Shown here one piece after another: positions 1 through 8,209 of a DNA stretch of 9,234 nucleotides (position 1 is its first letter; each line of letters begins with the position of its first letter). The notes below the pieces were generated by a model that ran no database searches, was not told the origin of the DNA, and saw only the letters and a list, made by a program, of their open reading frames with translations. Where the stretch lies: positions 1-9,234 of the forward strand of contig JAMDBZ010000064.1 of the NCBI GenBank assembly GCA_023488945.1. Direction: 5' to 3'. A program made the position numbers and the translations under genes. This DNA is from Deltaproteobacteria bacterium (lineage in GTDB: Bacteria; Desulfobacterota_E; Deferrimicrobia; Deferrimicrobiales; Deferrimicrobiaceae).

Positions 1-1
1 C

Positions 2-3000
2 TTCTCCGCGTCGGTCCGGGGGAAGCTGACCGACCCGACCGGCACCGCGAAAGTGGTCCTGCGGGACGGGCGCCTCTCCGGGAACACGCCGGCCGATGCG
101 GAACTCGTCCTGGCCGCGTCGAGACGGAAGGTCCGCCTCGAATCGCTGAAAGGGAAGCTGTGGGGGGGGATCCTCTCGGGCTCGGCGGAGTATGACCTCG
201 CCGCCGCGGCGGGAGAGGCGAAGCTCTCCCTGCGCCAGGCCGCGCTCGGCGCCGCGCCCTGGGCCGCATTCGGAGTGCCCGCCCGTCCCGTGGGGACCGG
301 GGATGCCGAGGTCCGGATGTCCGGAGGCCCCGCCCGGCTCCGCGGCACCATCCTGCTGTCGATCCCGGAGGGATTCGGGATTCCGCCGGGAGCGGACGGC
401 CGGCCGGTGCGGGCCCGCCTGCCGTTGAGCGTCGCTGCGAGCGGGGAGATCGTCCCCGGCCGCGAAATCGTCCTGTCGAATTTCCGGATCCGGCTCGGCG
501 GGGCCCGGGTCGAAGGGAACGGCTCGGCCTCGTTGCCGGGGCGGGAAATCGCTTTTCGGGGGACCGCCACGGCGCCGGCCGGCAAGGTCTCCGACTACGG
601 CTGGGAATACCCCTTGGCGTGGCAAGGTCTCTCGGGACAGTGGGAGATCGCCGGGCCGGCCGACCGCCCGCGCCTCTCGGCGCGCATCGAAGGAGAGGGG
701 CTGGCCGCCAGGGCGCTCCCTCCCCTTTCGGCGGTCGTCAGGATCGAGGGAAACGCCGCGGATGTCGTGCATTTCGCGGCCGACATTCCTTCGTCGCTCG
801 GGCGGGCGACCGCCACGGGGACCGTGACCGGCCCGTTCAACCATGGCCCGTTCCACCTCGAGGCGACCGCGGTCGTCCGGGAGATCGATTTTTCGCAGGG
901 AGCCCGCTGGGGGAGGGCCGTCCTCTCGTCCCTGGGGAGGGATCCGTCCGGCGTTCCCCGGATCATGGACGAGGTCACCGGCTCGGGGACCGCCGACCTG
1001 CGCATCGTCGTCGGCACGGGATCGATCATCCTCGGAGGTTCCGTCCGGATCCCGGAGGTCCGGGTCCGGGGGATGCCGCTCCGCGCCGTCCGGGCCGAAG
1101 GAAACTGGGAGTCCGGGCCCGGGCGTGAGGAGTGGCATGCGGAGGCCTCGGGGGAGGCGGCGGGCGGGACGCTCGAAGTCACGGGCAAGGGCCGGGAATC
1201 CGGCATGGAGATCGCGGGGTCCCTCGAGAGACTCGACGTGGGGCAGGCGGCCGCGCTCCTCGGGGCGAAGACAGGCGGGTCGGTCCGGGGAGCGGCGACC
1301 GTTTCGTTCGTCGCAAGGCGCCGGGGGGAGGTCTGGGAACTTCCGCGGGTCGCCGCCACGTCGCCCGAAATTTCCGCCGGCGGGATGACGTGGCAGGGAG
1401 TGTCGGTGGAGGGGTTCCTGGGCCCGGCTTCCGGGAAGATGTCCCTTCGAACGGCGTCGCCTGCGGTCCGCGCGGAGGCCGACATCAGGCGGGAGCCCGG
1501 GTGGCCGGTTACAGCGACCCTGTCGGCCCGGGGCGTGCCCAATGCGGTGTTCCTGGCCGCGGCGGGGAGACGGGGCGAGGCGGCGGGCGGGAGCTGGAAT
1601 CTTGCGGCGGAAGGCTCGGCGCGCGCGGCGGATCTCGCGCGCCCGGGGGCGGACCCGGCCGACGCGATCGGCTCGTTCCGGTTCTCGGCCGTCGCGGACA
1701 ACCTGTCCGTTTCGGGGATGACGTTCCGGAGCCTCGTGGCGTCGGGGCGGAAGGAGGAGTCGCGCATCCGGGGGGAAATCCGGACGAGCGCCCCGGAGTC
1801 GGATCTGGCCTTCTCTCTCGCTCTCCGCGAGCCGTTCGCCTTCCGGCTCGAGGGGCCCTTTGCGATGGCCACGGCCGCCGGGGAGTCCGGATCGGAGAAC
1901 GGGACGCCCCGTTTCGCCGTCTCGGGCCGCGTCGATGTCGGGGGCGCCCTCCGGGCGATCGATCAGGCGTCCGGGACGCTTCACGTCGCACGGCTCCGGT
2001 TCCGGCAGTACGGCGTGGAGATCACGGGGCGCGACCTCGACGCCGCTCTCGATGCCGGCGGCGTGCGGTGGGTCGGCGGGACCGTCGAGGCCGCCGGGAA
2101 CCCGCTCCGCGTCTCGGGGAAGGTCTCCTGGAAGGGCGACATGGACGTCCGGGTGGCGGGGAAGGTCCCGGCCGCGGCGATCCGGATGGCCACCGACGTC
2201 TTCGATCGCCTCGACGGGACCATCCGCGCGGAGGCCCGGTTCACGGGACCGCTCGGGAATCCCACCGTCGTGGGGACCGGGCATCTCGAGGCGGGGGCCT
2301 TTTCGTTCAAGGGATACGCCCAGCTCTTCGAGGAGATGACCGCGGACGCCGTCATCAGCAAGGAGAAGATTCTCTTCGAGCACTTCGAGGGGCGCAGCGG
2401 CGGAGGCTATGTCGAGGGGTGGGGGGAGGTCCCGCTGGCGTTCGGCGCCGGGCAGCGGTTCTACTTCTCGGTGGATTTCTTCGACGTCCGGTACCCGTAC
2501 CCGGACGACTTCCGCCCGGTCATCCAGGGTCACATGGAACTGATTGGCCCCATCGACGACCTGCTCGTCACGGGGGATCTCGAAGTCCAGTCCGCGCGCT
2601 ACACGAGGACCATCCGCCCGGAGAAGTCGCTCGTCGATTTCCGCCGGCGCGTGGCCGCCGTCACGGCGCGCCGCGAACAGGGGGAATTCCGGATCCGGCT
2701 CGATATCGACGCGGTGGCCGACGGGACGATCCGCATAAAGAACAACCTCGTCGACGCGCAGGCCAAGGGGGAGTTCAAGATCGTCGGGGACTCGAGCCGG
2801 GTCATCGTCCTCGGGGCGTTCGACGTGGTCGAGGGGACCATCGAGTACCGCGGAAACAAATACGAGATCAAGCGCCTGACCGTGGACTTCCAGGACCCGC
2901 GGCGGAACAACCCGCGCATCGACGGCCGGGCGGAGACCCGCAAGGGAAACGTCGTCATCACGGTCTCCGTGACCGGGACGCTCGATCAGTACGAGGTGGA

Positions 3001-3469
3001 GTTCGCCTCCGACCCGCCGCTCAGCAAGAACAGCATCGTGAGCCTGCTCTCCCTCGGCGTCCCGGCGGAGGCGCTTGCGGGGGCCGAGGGGACGGTCGGC
3101 GCCGGGGCGGCCGCCTCGGTCGCGCTGGGTCCCTACAAGGGGCGCGTGGAGGAGGAGATCCGCGGCATCGTGGGCCTCGACAAGTTCGCCGTCGAGCCGG
3201 TCTTCTCCCCGACCAGCAAGTCGTTCGAGTCCCGCTTCACCATCGGGAAGGATTTCGGGGACCGGTTCTCCGTGTCGTTCTCGACGAACGTCGGAGGGGC
3301 GACGCCGGACAGCGCCGCGACCGCGGAGTTCAAGGTCGGCGAGAACGTGTTCCTCGAGGGGGCCTGGCAGAGCAGCGGCATCCAGCCGGAGGGCGCCGTC
3401 GGGGGGGACGTCAAGTTCCGATACCGCTACAAACAGTTCAAGGATTTCCTGGGTCGTGGCGCCGAATAG
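2..3469 (+). CDS. tamB: TamB-family translocation/assembly module protein, 5'-truncated by window edge
   Basis: The reading frame is open from the first bases of the window, so the N-terminus (expected signal anchor) is missing; 1155 residues remain. A GTG at 53 is only an internal valine codon. Most of the protein is monotonous beta-rich sequence, alternating short polar and hydrophobic stretches with many Gly, as in the AsmA/TamB beta-helical groove proteins. Roughly the last 350 residues match the TamB C-terminal domain (DUF490 family): GHMELIGPIDDLLVTGDLEV near residue 843, a segment with IRIKNNLVDAQAKGEFKIVG, and the family hallmark SDPPLSKNSIVSLLSLG at about residue 1003. Family knowledge: TamB is an inner-membrane-anchored periplasmic protein that works with an Omp85 barrel (TamA) in outer-membrane protein assembly, and AsmA-like relatives are linked to phospholipid transport to the outer membrane. 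The next gene, overlapping by 14 bp, encodes such a barrel, which supports the call. The exact substrate cannot be read from sequence. Confidence 0.93.
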   Translation, partial: FSASVRGKLTDPTGTAKVVLRDGRLSGNTPADAELVLAASRRKVRLESLKGKLWGGILSGSAEYDLAAAAGEAKLSLRQAALGAAPWAAFGVPARPVGTGDAEVRMSGGPARLRGTILLSIPEGFGIPPGADGRPVRARLPLSVAASGEIVPGREIVLSNFRIRLGGARVEGNGSASLPGREIAFRGTATAPAGKVSDYGWEYPLAWQGLSGQWEIAGPADRPRLSARIEGEGLAARALPPLSAVVRIEGNAADVVHFAADIPSSLGRATATGTVTGPFNHGPFHLEATAVVREIDFSQGARWGRAVLSSLGRDPSGVPRIMDEVTGSGTADLRIVVGTGSIILGGSVRIPEVRVRGMPLRAVRAEGNWESGPGREEWHAEASGEAAGGTLEVTGKGRESGMEIAGSLERLDVGQAAALLGAKTGGSVRGAATVSFVARRRGEVWELPRVAATSPEISAGGMTWQGVSVEGFLGPASGKMSLRTASPAVRAEADIRREPGWPVTATLSARGVPNAVFLAAAGRRGEAAGGSWNLAAEGSARAADLARPGADPADAIGSFRFSAVADNLSVSGMTFRSLVASGRKEESRIRGEIRTSAPESDLAFSLALREPFAFRLEGPFAMATAAGESGSENGTPRFAVSGRVDVGGALRAIDQASGTLHVARLRFRQYGVEITGRDLDAALDAGGVRWVGGTVEAAGNPLRVSGKVSWKGDMDVRVAGKVPAAAIRMATDVFDRLDGTIRAEARFTGPLGNPTVVGTGHLEAGAFSFKGYAQLFEEMTADAVISKEKILFEHFEGRSGGGYVEGWGEVPLAFGAGQRFYFSVDFFDVRYPYPDDFRPVIQGHMELIGPIDDLLVTGDLEVQSARYTRTIRPEKSLVDFRRRVAAVTARREQGEFRIRLDIDAVADGTIRIKNNLVDAQAKGEFKIVGDSSRVIVLGAFDVVEGTIEYRGNKYEIKRLTVDFQDPRRNNPRIDGRAETRKGNVVITVSVTGTLDQYEVEFASDPPLSKNSIVSLLSLGVPAEALAGAEGTVGAGAAASVALGPYKGRVEEEIRGIVGLDKFAVEPVFSPTSKSFESRFTIGKDFGDRFSVSFSTNVGGATPDSAATAEFKVGENVFLEGAWQSSGIQPEGAVGGDVKFRYRYKQFKDFLGRGAE
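3440..3444 (+). promoter_or_regulatory. Ribosome binding site for the Omp85 gene (AAGGA)
   Basis: AAGGA lies 11 nt before the GTG at 3456, inside the end of tamB. It supports GTG initiation and translational coupling. The spacing is slightly long, so the site is moderate. The nearby ATG at 3473 is in another frame and cannot start this gene. Confidence 0.45.
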
Positions 3470-6251
3470 CGGATGGAGGCGGCGGACCGCGCGCCTTCGG
3501 GGGATCGGCCTGTTCGCGGTCCTCATTCTGATCGCCCGCTCCCCGGCGGCGGTCGGCGAAGGGGCGCCATCGCGGGTGAGCGGCCCCGTCATCCGCTCGA
3601 TCTCTTTCCAGGTCGCATCTCCCTATCCCGTATCCTATGAGGAGCTGGTGAGCCTCGTGACGGTGCGTCCGGGGATGCCGCTCACGCCCGAAGGCGTTCG
3701 GAGCTCCATCCGCGGGCTGTACGCCAAGTCCTCCTTCTCGGAGATATCGGCCTATGCGCGGGAGGAGAGGGGCCGGATCGATCTCCTGTTCTTTCTGCGT
3801 CCTTTGCCCGTCGTCCAGGAGGTGGAGGTGACGGGGGCCGGGAGCGTCGGGGCGAACGCCGTCGTTGCGGCATCCCGCGCGCGCCGGGGCTCCGCGATGA
3901 CGGACCGCGATTACACCGAGTACGAGCGGGCCGTCCGGGAAACCCTCCGCAGGAAGGGGTTCACGGAGGCGGCCGTCTCCGTTTCCGCGACGTGCGGCGC
4001 CGAGACGGGGGGAGGGAAGGTCCGGATCGACGTGCGGGAAGGGGCGCCGGCCCGCGTCCTCAAGCTGGAGGCGCGGGGGGCGGTGTTCTTCGAGCCCGGG
4101 GAGATCGACCGGCTGCTCGGCGTCGCCCCCGGCGATCGGTTCGATTTCCGGAAGTGGGAGGAAGGCGTCAGGAAGCTCCGGAGGGCTTACAAACAGGCGG
4201 GGTTCCTGACGGTCCGGATCTCCGAGCCGGAGACCGAATGCGGGAACGGGGAGGGCTTCTGCCTCGTTTTCCGCGTCGACGAAGGGACGCGATACGAGTT
4301 GACGTGGGACGGGAACCGGGCCTTCTCCGCGGGCGAGCTCGAGAAAGCCTCGGGCATCTTCGGGATCGAGGAGACGACGGAAGGAGGTCTCGTCCACGAT
4401 CTGCGCAGCCGGCTCCTGGCGTTCTACCGGGAGAAGGGCTACTCCCGTGCCGAGGTCGACGTCGAGGCCGGGGCGGCCGGCCCCGGCGGCGTGCATCCTC
4501 TCCGGATCTCGATCCGCGAGGGAATCGAGGGATACCTCAAGGAGATCCGGTTCGAGGGGAACGCCGGCATCCCGTCCGGGCGTCTCAGGGACCAGATGGT
4601 CACCCGGAAGCGCGGAGTCTTCCACCTCCTCACCGGCTCGGGGAAGCTCCGGGAGGACGATTGGAACTCCGACCTCGCCGCCATCGTCGGGCTTTACCAG
4701 AAGGAGGGGTACATCCGGGCCCGCATCGTCTCCGTGGACAACGTCTATGACGCAAAGGGGGGACTCACGGAGGTCATCCACGTTTCGGAGGGCCCCCGCT
4801 ACCGCCTGCGGGAGATCGCGTTCCGGGGGAACGACCATTTCCTCCGGTCGGAGCTGCTCGCCCTGATGACGAATCGCGAGGGCCGGTTCGTCGACTACGT
4901 CGGGTTGGAGCGCGACCAGGAGGCCATCGCGACATATTACCGGGACGCCGGGTATCTCGATGCCCGCGTCCGGGGGAGCCTGGCCGCCGACGAGGCGGAT
5001 CGGTCCGTGACGTCGCGATTCGAGATCGTCGAGGGGCCGCGGTACCGCCTCGGCAAGGTCGCGGTCCGGGGGACCCTGCTCACGGATGCCGCCGTCGTGC
5101 TCCGGGAGCTCACGATCGCGCGGGGAGCGCCGGCCGGCGAGAAGTCGATCCTTGCGTTCCAGCAGGCGGTCTATGGGACCGGCCTGTACAAGAGCGTCCG
5201 GCTCCAGCGCGTGAAAAACCCGGCCGAGGGGGTGCTGGACCTGATCGTCGAGGTCGACGAGACGCTCTTCTTCGAGGTCAATTTCGGGGCCGGATACGGC
5301 ACCGACACCGGCGTGCGCGGCTTCGTCGAGACGAAGCACGGGAACCTGAACGGCAAGGGACGCGCCCTGACGACCGGCGTGTCGCTCAGCGAAAAAGACC
5401 GGAAGGTGGTCGGCGACCTGCGGGAGCCGTGGATCTTCGGGCCCCGGTGGAAGTGGGAGGGGGGGCTGGCCGCCTCGGACCAGCAGACGGACCGGAAGAG
5501 CTTCCGGATCCACAAGACGAGCGTCCTCACCAGCATCACCCGGACGGTTTTTGATCGATCGTCCGTGTCGATCCAGTACGAGCTGTCGCGGGACCGTGTC
5601 TTCGACGTGGCGCCGGGCGCCGTCATCTCACCCGAGGACCAGGGCAGCGCGACCATCGGCGCGGTCCGGACGCTGTTCATCCTCGACTTCCGGGACGACC
5701 CGTTCAACCCGCACCGGGGGTCGCTCCAGTCCGGCGCGGTCGAGTACGCCTCCTACCTGTTCGGGTCCGAGGTGGATTACTACAAGGTCACCGGGCAATC
5801 GAGCTGGTACTTCCCCGTGCTGAGAAGGAACACCTTCGTGGTCTCGGGACGTGCCGGGTACATCCGGGCTCTCCGCACGACGCTGGAGGTCCCCATCCAG
5901 AAGCGGTTCTTCCTGGGCGGCCGGACCACGGTGCGCGGATTCCGGGAGGAGACGCTCGGGCCCAAGGGCCCGGACGGGGTGCCGACCGGCGGGGATTCCA
6001 TGGTGAACGGGAACTTCGAGCTGCGCGTGCCGCTCCGGTACGGCTTCGTCGCCGCGGTCTTCCTGGACGCGGGGAGCGTCTGGCTGAGGAGCGGCCCGTT
6101 CGACCGCATCGACCTGCGGAAGAGCGCGGGCACGGGGCTGAGGTACGTGACGCCCATCGGGCCGGTCGCCCTGGACTACGCGTGGAAACTCGACCGGCGC
6201 GAAGGAGAGTCGCCTTCCGAGTGGCACTTCACCATCGGCGCCGTGTTCTGA
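3456..6251 (+). CDS. Omp85-family outer-membrane assembly protein (BamA/TamA type) with about seven POTRA domains
   Basis: Encodes 931 residues from GTG 3456. The open frame continues upstream into tamB, but GTG 3456 is chosen because it directly yields a signal peptide: basic WRRRTARLR, hydrophobic core IGLFAVLILIA, then small residues near 30-35. Residues about 44-602 divide into seven POTRA-like units (about 44-118, 118-196, 197-277, 278-357, 358-446, 447-527, 528-602). Most show the pattern of an opening strand, a helix with LYxxxGY/F (e.g. YREKGYS, YQKEGYI, YRDAGYL) and a closing strand before an EGP/EGT/EGI turn. The barrel follows (about 603-931), with FRDDPFNPHRG at 745-755, the loop-6 motif GGRTTVRGF at 821-829, and a C-terminal aromatic strand ending WHFTIGAVF. 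E. coli BamA has five POTRAs in 810 residues and TamA three in 577, so the N-terminus is long. Adjacency to tamB favours a TamA-like partner role; a BamA role cannot be excluded, so no symbol is assigned. Confidence 0.92.
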   Translation: MAPNSGWRRRTARLRGIGLFAVLILIARSPAAVGEGAPSRVSGPVIRSISFQVASPYPVSYEELVSLVTVRPGMPLTPEGVRSSIRGLYAKSSFSEISAYAREERGRIDLLFFLRPLPVVQEVEVTGAGSVGANAVVAASRARRGSAMTDRDYTEYERAVRETLRRKGFTEAAVSVSATCGAETGGGKVRIDVREGAPARVLKLEARGAVFFEPGEIDRLLGVAPGDRFDFRKWEEGVRKLRRAYKQAGFLTVRISEPETECGNGEGFCLVFRVDEGTRYELTWDGNRAFSAGELEKASGIFGIEETTEGGLVHDLRSRLLAFYREKGYSRAEVDVEAGAAGPGGVHPLRISIREGIEGYLKEIRFEGNAGIPSGRLRDQMVTRKRGVFHLLTGSGKLREDDWNSDLAAIVGLYQKEGYIRARIVSVDNVYDAKGGLTEVIHVSEGPRYRLREIAFRGNDHFLRSELLALMTNREGRFVDYVGLERDQEAIATYYRDAGYLDARVRGSLAADEADRSVTSRFEIVEGPRYRLGKVAVRGTLLTDAAVVLRELTIARGAPAGEKSILAFQQAVYGTGLYKSVRLQRVKNPAEGVLDLIVEVDETLFFEVNFGAGYGTDTGVRGFVETKHGNLNGKGRALTTGVSLSEKDRKVVGDLREPWIFGPRWKWEGGLAASDQQTDRKSFRIHKTSVLTSITRTVFDRSSVSIQYELSRDRVFDVAPGAVISPEDQGSATIGAVRTLFILDFRDDPFNPHRGSLQSGAVEYASYLFGSEVDYYKVTGQSSWYFPVLRRNTFVVSGRAGYIRALRTTLEVPIQKRFFLGGRTTVRGFREETLGPKGPDGVPTGGDSMVNGNFELRVPLRYGFVAAVFLDAGSVWLRSGPFDRIDLRKSAGTGLRYVTPIGPVALDYAWKLDRREGESPSEWHFTIGAVF

Positions 6252-6266
6252 GGGGCGTTCCTCCCG

Positions 6267-6665
6267 TTACGCCAGGGCGGGGACCGGCGACTTGCGGACG
6301 ACGCAGGTCTTGGCGATCCGGTCGCCCAGGCGGCGGCGATCCGGGCTCCGCAGGAGGGCGACCGACTCGATGACGATCGCGACGGGGAAGACCACGTAGA
6401 ACAGGAACAGGACGTTGCGGAACGACGAGTCGATCAGGGAGATCGGGCGTCCGTCCGTGTGGACCACCTGGATCCCCATGACCTTTTTCCCGATGCTCTG
6501 GCCGGAGAAGATCCCGTCCCGGAAGACGATGTAGAGCATCGAGAGGAACGTCGCCCAGAAGTGGCTGATGCCTGCAAGTCCGTAGAAGAGGGCGACGTAC
6601 AGGATGAGGTCGATCAGGAACGCCAGGGACCGGGTCTGCCAGTCCGCGGGGACGAACTCTTCCAT
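6267..6665 (-). CDS. RDD-family small integral membrane protein
   Basis: A 132-residue protein starting at ATG 6665, with AGGTGA 7 nt upstream. It has three hydrophobic segments at about 14-31, 35-49 and 83-103. RDD-family hallmarks are visible: Arg12 and Asp19 around the first membrane helix (RSLAFLIDL), GQSIGKKVMGIQVV at 55-68, and LGDRIAKTCVV at 113-123. RDD proteins are short membrane proteins; some have been linked to ion transport or to membrane partners of other proteins, but the function here cannot be assigned. It is convergent with the Omp85 gene (15 bp between stops) and divergent from the GAF-GGDEF gene, so it is transcribed alone. Length and helix number are usual for the family. 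Confidence 0.87.
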   Translation of the reverse strand: MEEFVPADWQTRSLAFLIDLILYVALFYGLAGISHFWATFLSMLYIVFRDGIFSGQSIGKKVMGIQVVHTDGRPISLIDSSFRNVLFLFYVVFPVAIVIESVALLRSPDRRRLGDRIAKTCVVRKSPVPALA

Positions 6666-6739
6666 CGGCGGTTCACCTCGAACGATAAAAGTGAAAAAAC
6701 ATCTTAGCCGTTTTCCGCCTATCTCGCCACCGCGAATTC
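6666..6739. promoter_or_regulatory. Divergent intergenic region, likely promoters for the RDD and GAF-GGDEF genes
   Basis: This 74-bp spacer is the only clearly AT-rich patch nearby (about 6680-6706, with runs of A). On the minus strand it carries AGGTGA (6678-6673), the ribosome binding site of the RDD gene, and TAAGAT (6706-6701), a possible -10 hexamer with 4 of 6 matches to TATAAT; no convincing -35 is visible. On the plus strand I see neither a good sigma-70 promoter nor a Shine-Dalgarno sequence before ATG 6740. The promoter role is inferred mainly from the divergent gene arrangement. Confidence 0.35.
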
Positions 6740-8209
6740 ATGGTAACTTTCCTTCAAGGCAACGGCGTCAACCTCATTTCAGGATACGGACGACTGGACC
6801 ACGAATTCCGCTGGAAATCTTCGTTCGCCGCGATCTGGCTCGGGGGGGTCGCCGCGGCCCTGCTGGTCGCGTTCCTTGTTTTCGGCGGCCATCCCTTGAC
6901 GCCGGTCTTCCTGGCCATGGCCGGCGCGGGGGCGATCCTGACCGGGGCCGGACTCTACTTCTACTTCGGGGCGAAGATTTTCGGCCCGGCGGAGCGGTGG
7001 AGGCGGGAGATCGCCTCCCTCCAGGAGGCCCGCCCGATCCCCCGGGACGCGGGGATCCTGACCCCGATCGCGGCCGTCGTGGCCGACCGGTACGAGCAGG
7101 CGCTTGCGCGGCTCAGGGAGGCCCTCACGGGGCGCGAGGAGCGCCTTCGCCAGGTGGAGACGCTCCAGCGTCACCTCGATGAGACCAGGGAGCACCTCGA
7201 GGCCAAGATCCAGGACCTCCACTCCATCTACGAAGTGTCCACGGCGATCGCCGCCACGCTGGACGTCGAGGAGCTCTTTCGCATCATCCCGGAGCGCGTC
7301 CGGGAGATCCTGGGGCTCAAGGACTTCTGCCTCCTCCTGTACGATCCCGAGAAGCGGATGCTCCTGTGCCGTGCCTCCGCGGGAATGCCGCCGGAGGTGG
7401 CGACGGGCTTCGGCGTCCGTCCCGGCGAAGGGATCTCGGGCCGGGTCTTCGATACGGGGCAGCCCGTCTATATCCCCGATGTCCGGCTTTCCCCGGACTT
7501 CCTGTACTATGGCGGGCACCGGAGCGACGTCCGGTCCTTCATGAGCGTTCCCCTGATGTCGAAGGGGCGGGCCATCGGGGTCCTGAACGTGAATCACCCG
7601 GAGCCGAACGCCCTGGATGCCGAGTCGATGGCGACCCTCCGCGTCCTGGCCGCCCACATGGCGATCGCGATCGAGAATGCCGAGCTTTTCCGGTTCGTGA
7701 AAACCCTCGCGGCCAAGGACTCGCTTACGCTCCTCTATAACCACGGCGCCTTCCACCAGCGGCTTCAGGTCGAGCTGGAACGCGCCGCGCGCTACGGCCG
7801 CCCCGTCTCCGTCATCATGCTGGACCTGGACGATTTCAAGGGGATCAACGACACGTACGGTCACCTCGTGGGCGACCGCATCCTGGTGGTCACCGGCAGC
7901 GTGCTCTCCGCCCACCTCCGCCAGAGCGACATCCCGGCGCGTTACGGAGGGGACGAGTTTGCGGTCATTCTCCCTGAAACCGACCTCGCCGCGGCCTCGT
8001 TGATCGCGAGCCGCATCGCGAGCGGGATTTCCGAGGTGCGCGTCGAGACCGAGACGGGGCGGAGCATCTCCTTCACCGCCAGCATCGGTTACGCGTCCTG
8101 TCCGGCGGACTGCAAGGACCGGCGGCAGCTCCTGGATGTGGCGGACCGGCTGATGTACCAATCGAAGCGGGAGGGCCCGGGCGGCATCCTGGGAGAGCAG
8201 TTGATCTGA
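6740..8209 (+). CDS. Membrane-anchored GAF-GGDEF diguanylate cyclase
   Basis: A 489-residue protein predicted to make cyclic di-GMP from two GTP in response to a signal sensed by its GAF domain. Order: two membrane segments (about 27-50 and 53-80), a charged, probably coiled-coil linker (about 115-165), GAF (about 160-316, containing VRSFMSVPLMSKGRAIGVLNV), then GGDEF (about 320-485). The catalytic domain looks intact: KDSLTLLYNHGAF at its start, LDLDDFKGIND with metal-binding Asp362, Asn370 and Asp379 for guanine binding, and GGDEF itself at 403-407. RQSD at 394-397, five residues before GGDEF, is a canonical inhibitory I-site, so product feedback is expected. No EAL or HD-GYP domain is present. 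ATG 6740 is the first possible start after an in-frame stop at 6692, but it has no visible ribosome binding site, so the N-terminus is less certain. The GAF ligand is unknown. A second GGDEF gene follows 100 bp downstream. Confidence 0.93.
   Translation: MVTFLQGNGVNLISGYGRLDHEFRWKSSFAAIWLGGVAAALLVAFLVFGGHPLTPVFLAMAGAGAILTGAGLYFYFGAKIFGPAERWRREIASLQEARPIPRDAGILTPIAAVVADRYEQALARLREALTGREERLRQVETLQRHLDETREHLEAKIQDLHSIYEVSTAIAATLDVEELFRIIPERVREILGLKDFCLLLYDPEKRMLLCRASAGMPPEVATGFGVRPGEGISGRVFDTGQPVYIPDVRLSPDFLYYGGHRSDVRSFMSVPLMSKGRAIGVLNVNHPEPNALDAESMATLRVLAAHMAIAIENAELFRFVKTLAAKDSLTLLYNHGAFHQRLQVELERAARYGRPVSVIMLDLDDFKGINDTYGHLVGDRILVVTGSVLSAHLRQSDIPARYGGDEFAVILPETDLAAASLIASRIASGISEVRVETETGRSISFTASIGYASCPADCKDRRQLLDVADRLMYQSKREGPGGILGEQLI

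Noticed and set aside
3075..3455. Upstream extension of the Omp85 reading frame inside tamB
   Set aside because: The extension encodes low-complexity Arg/Ser/Pro residues, while a signal peptide begins right after GTG 3456.
1132..3531. Plus-strand 799-codon frame overlapping tamB
   Set aside because: Its Gly/Arg/Pro-dominated composition is typical of an out-of-frame translation of GC-rich DNA; the TamB frame has family motifs throughout the same region.
3438..5513. Long minus-strand open frame (691 codons) opposite the Omp85 gene
   Set aside because: It lies wholly opposite a gene with clear POTRA and barrel motifs. Its translation is rich in Arg/Pro/Asp/Glu/Leu with no recognisable domain, and long antisense frames are expected in such GC-rich coding DNA.
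6250..6290. Possible terminator between the convergent Omp85 and RDD genes
   Set aside because: Only short GC pairings (GAGG/CCTC, CGCC/GGCG) are seen, with no T-run on either strand, so an intrinsic terminator cannot be supported.
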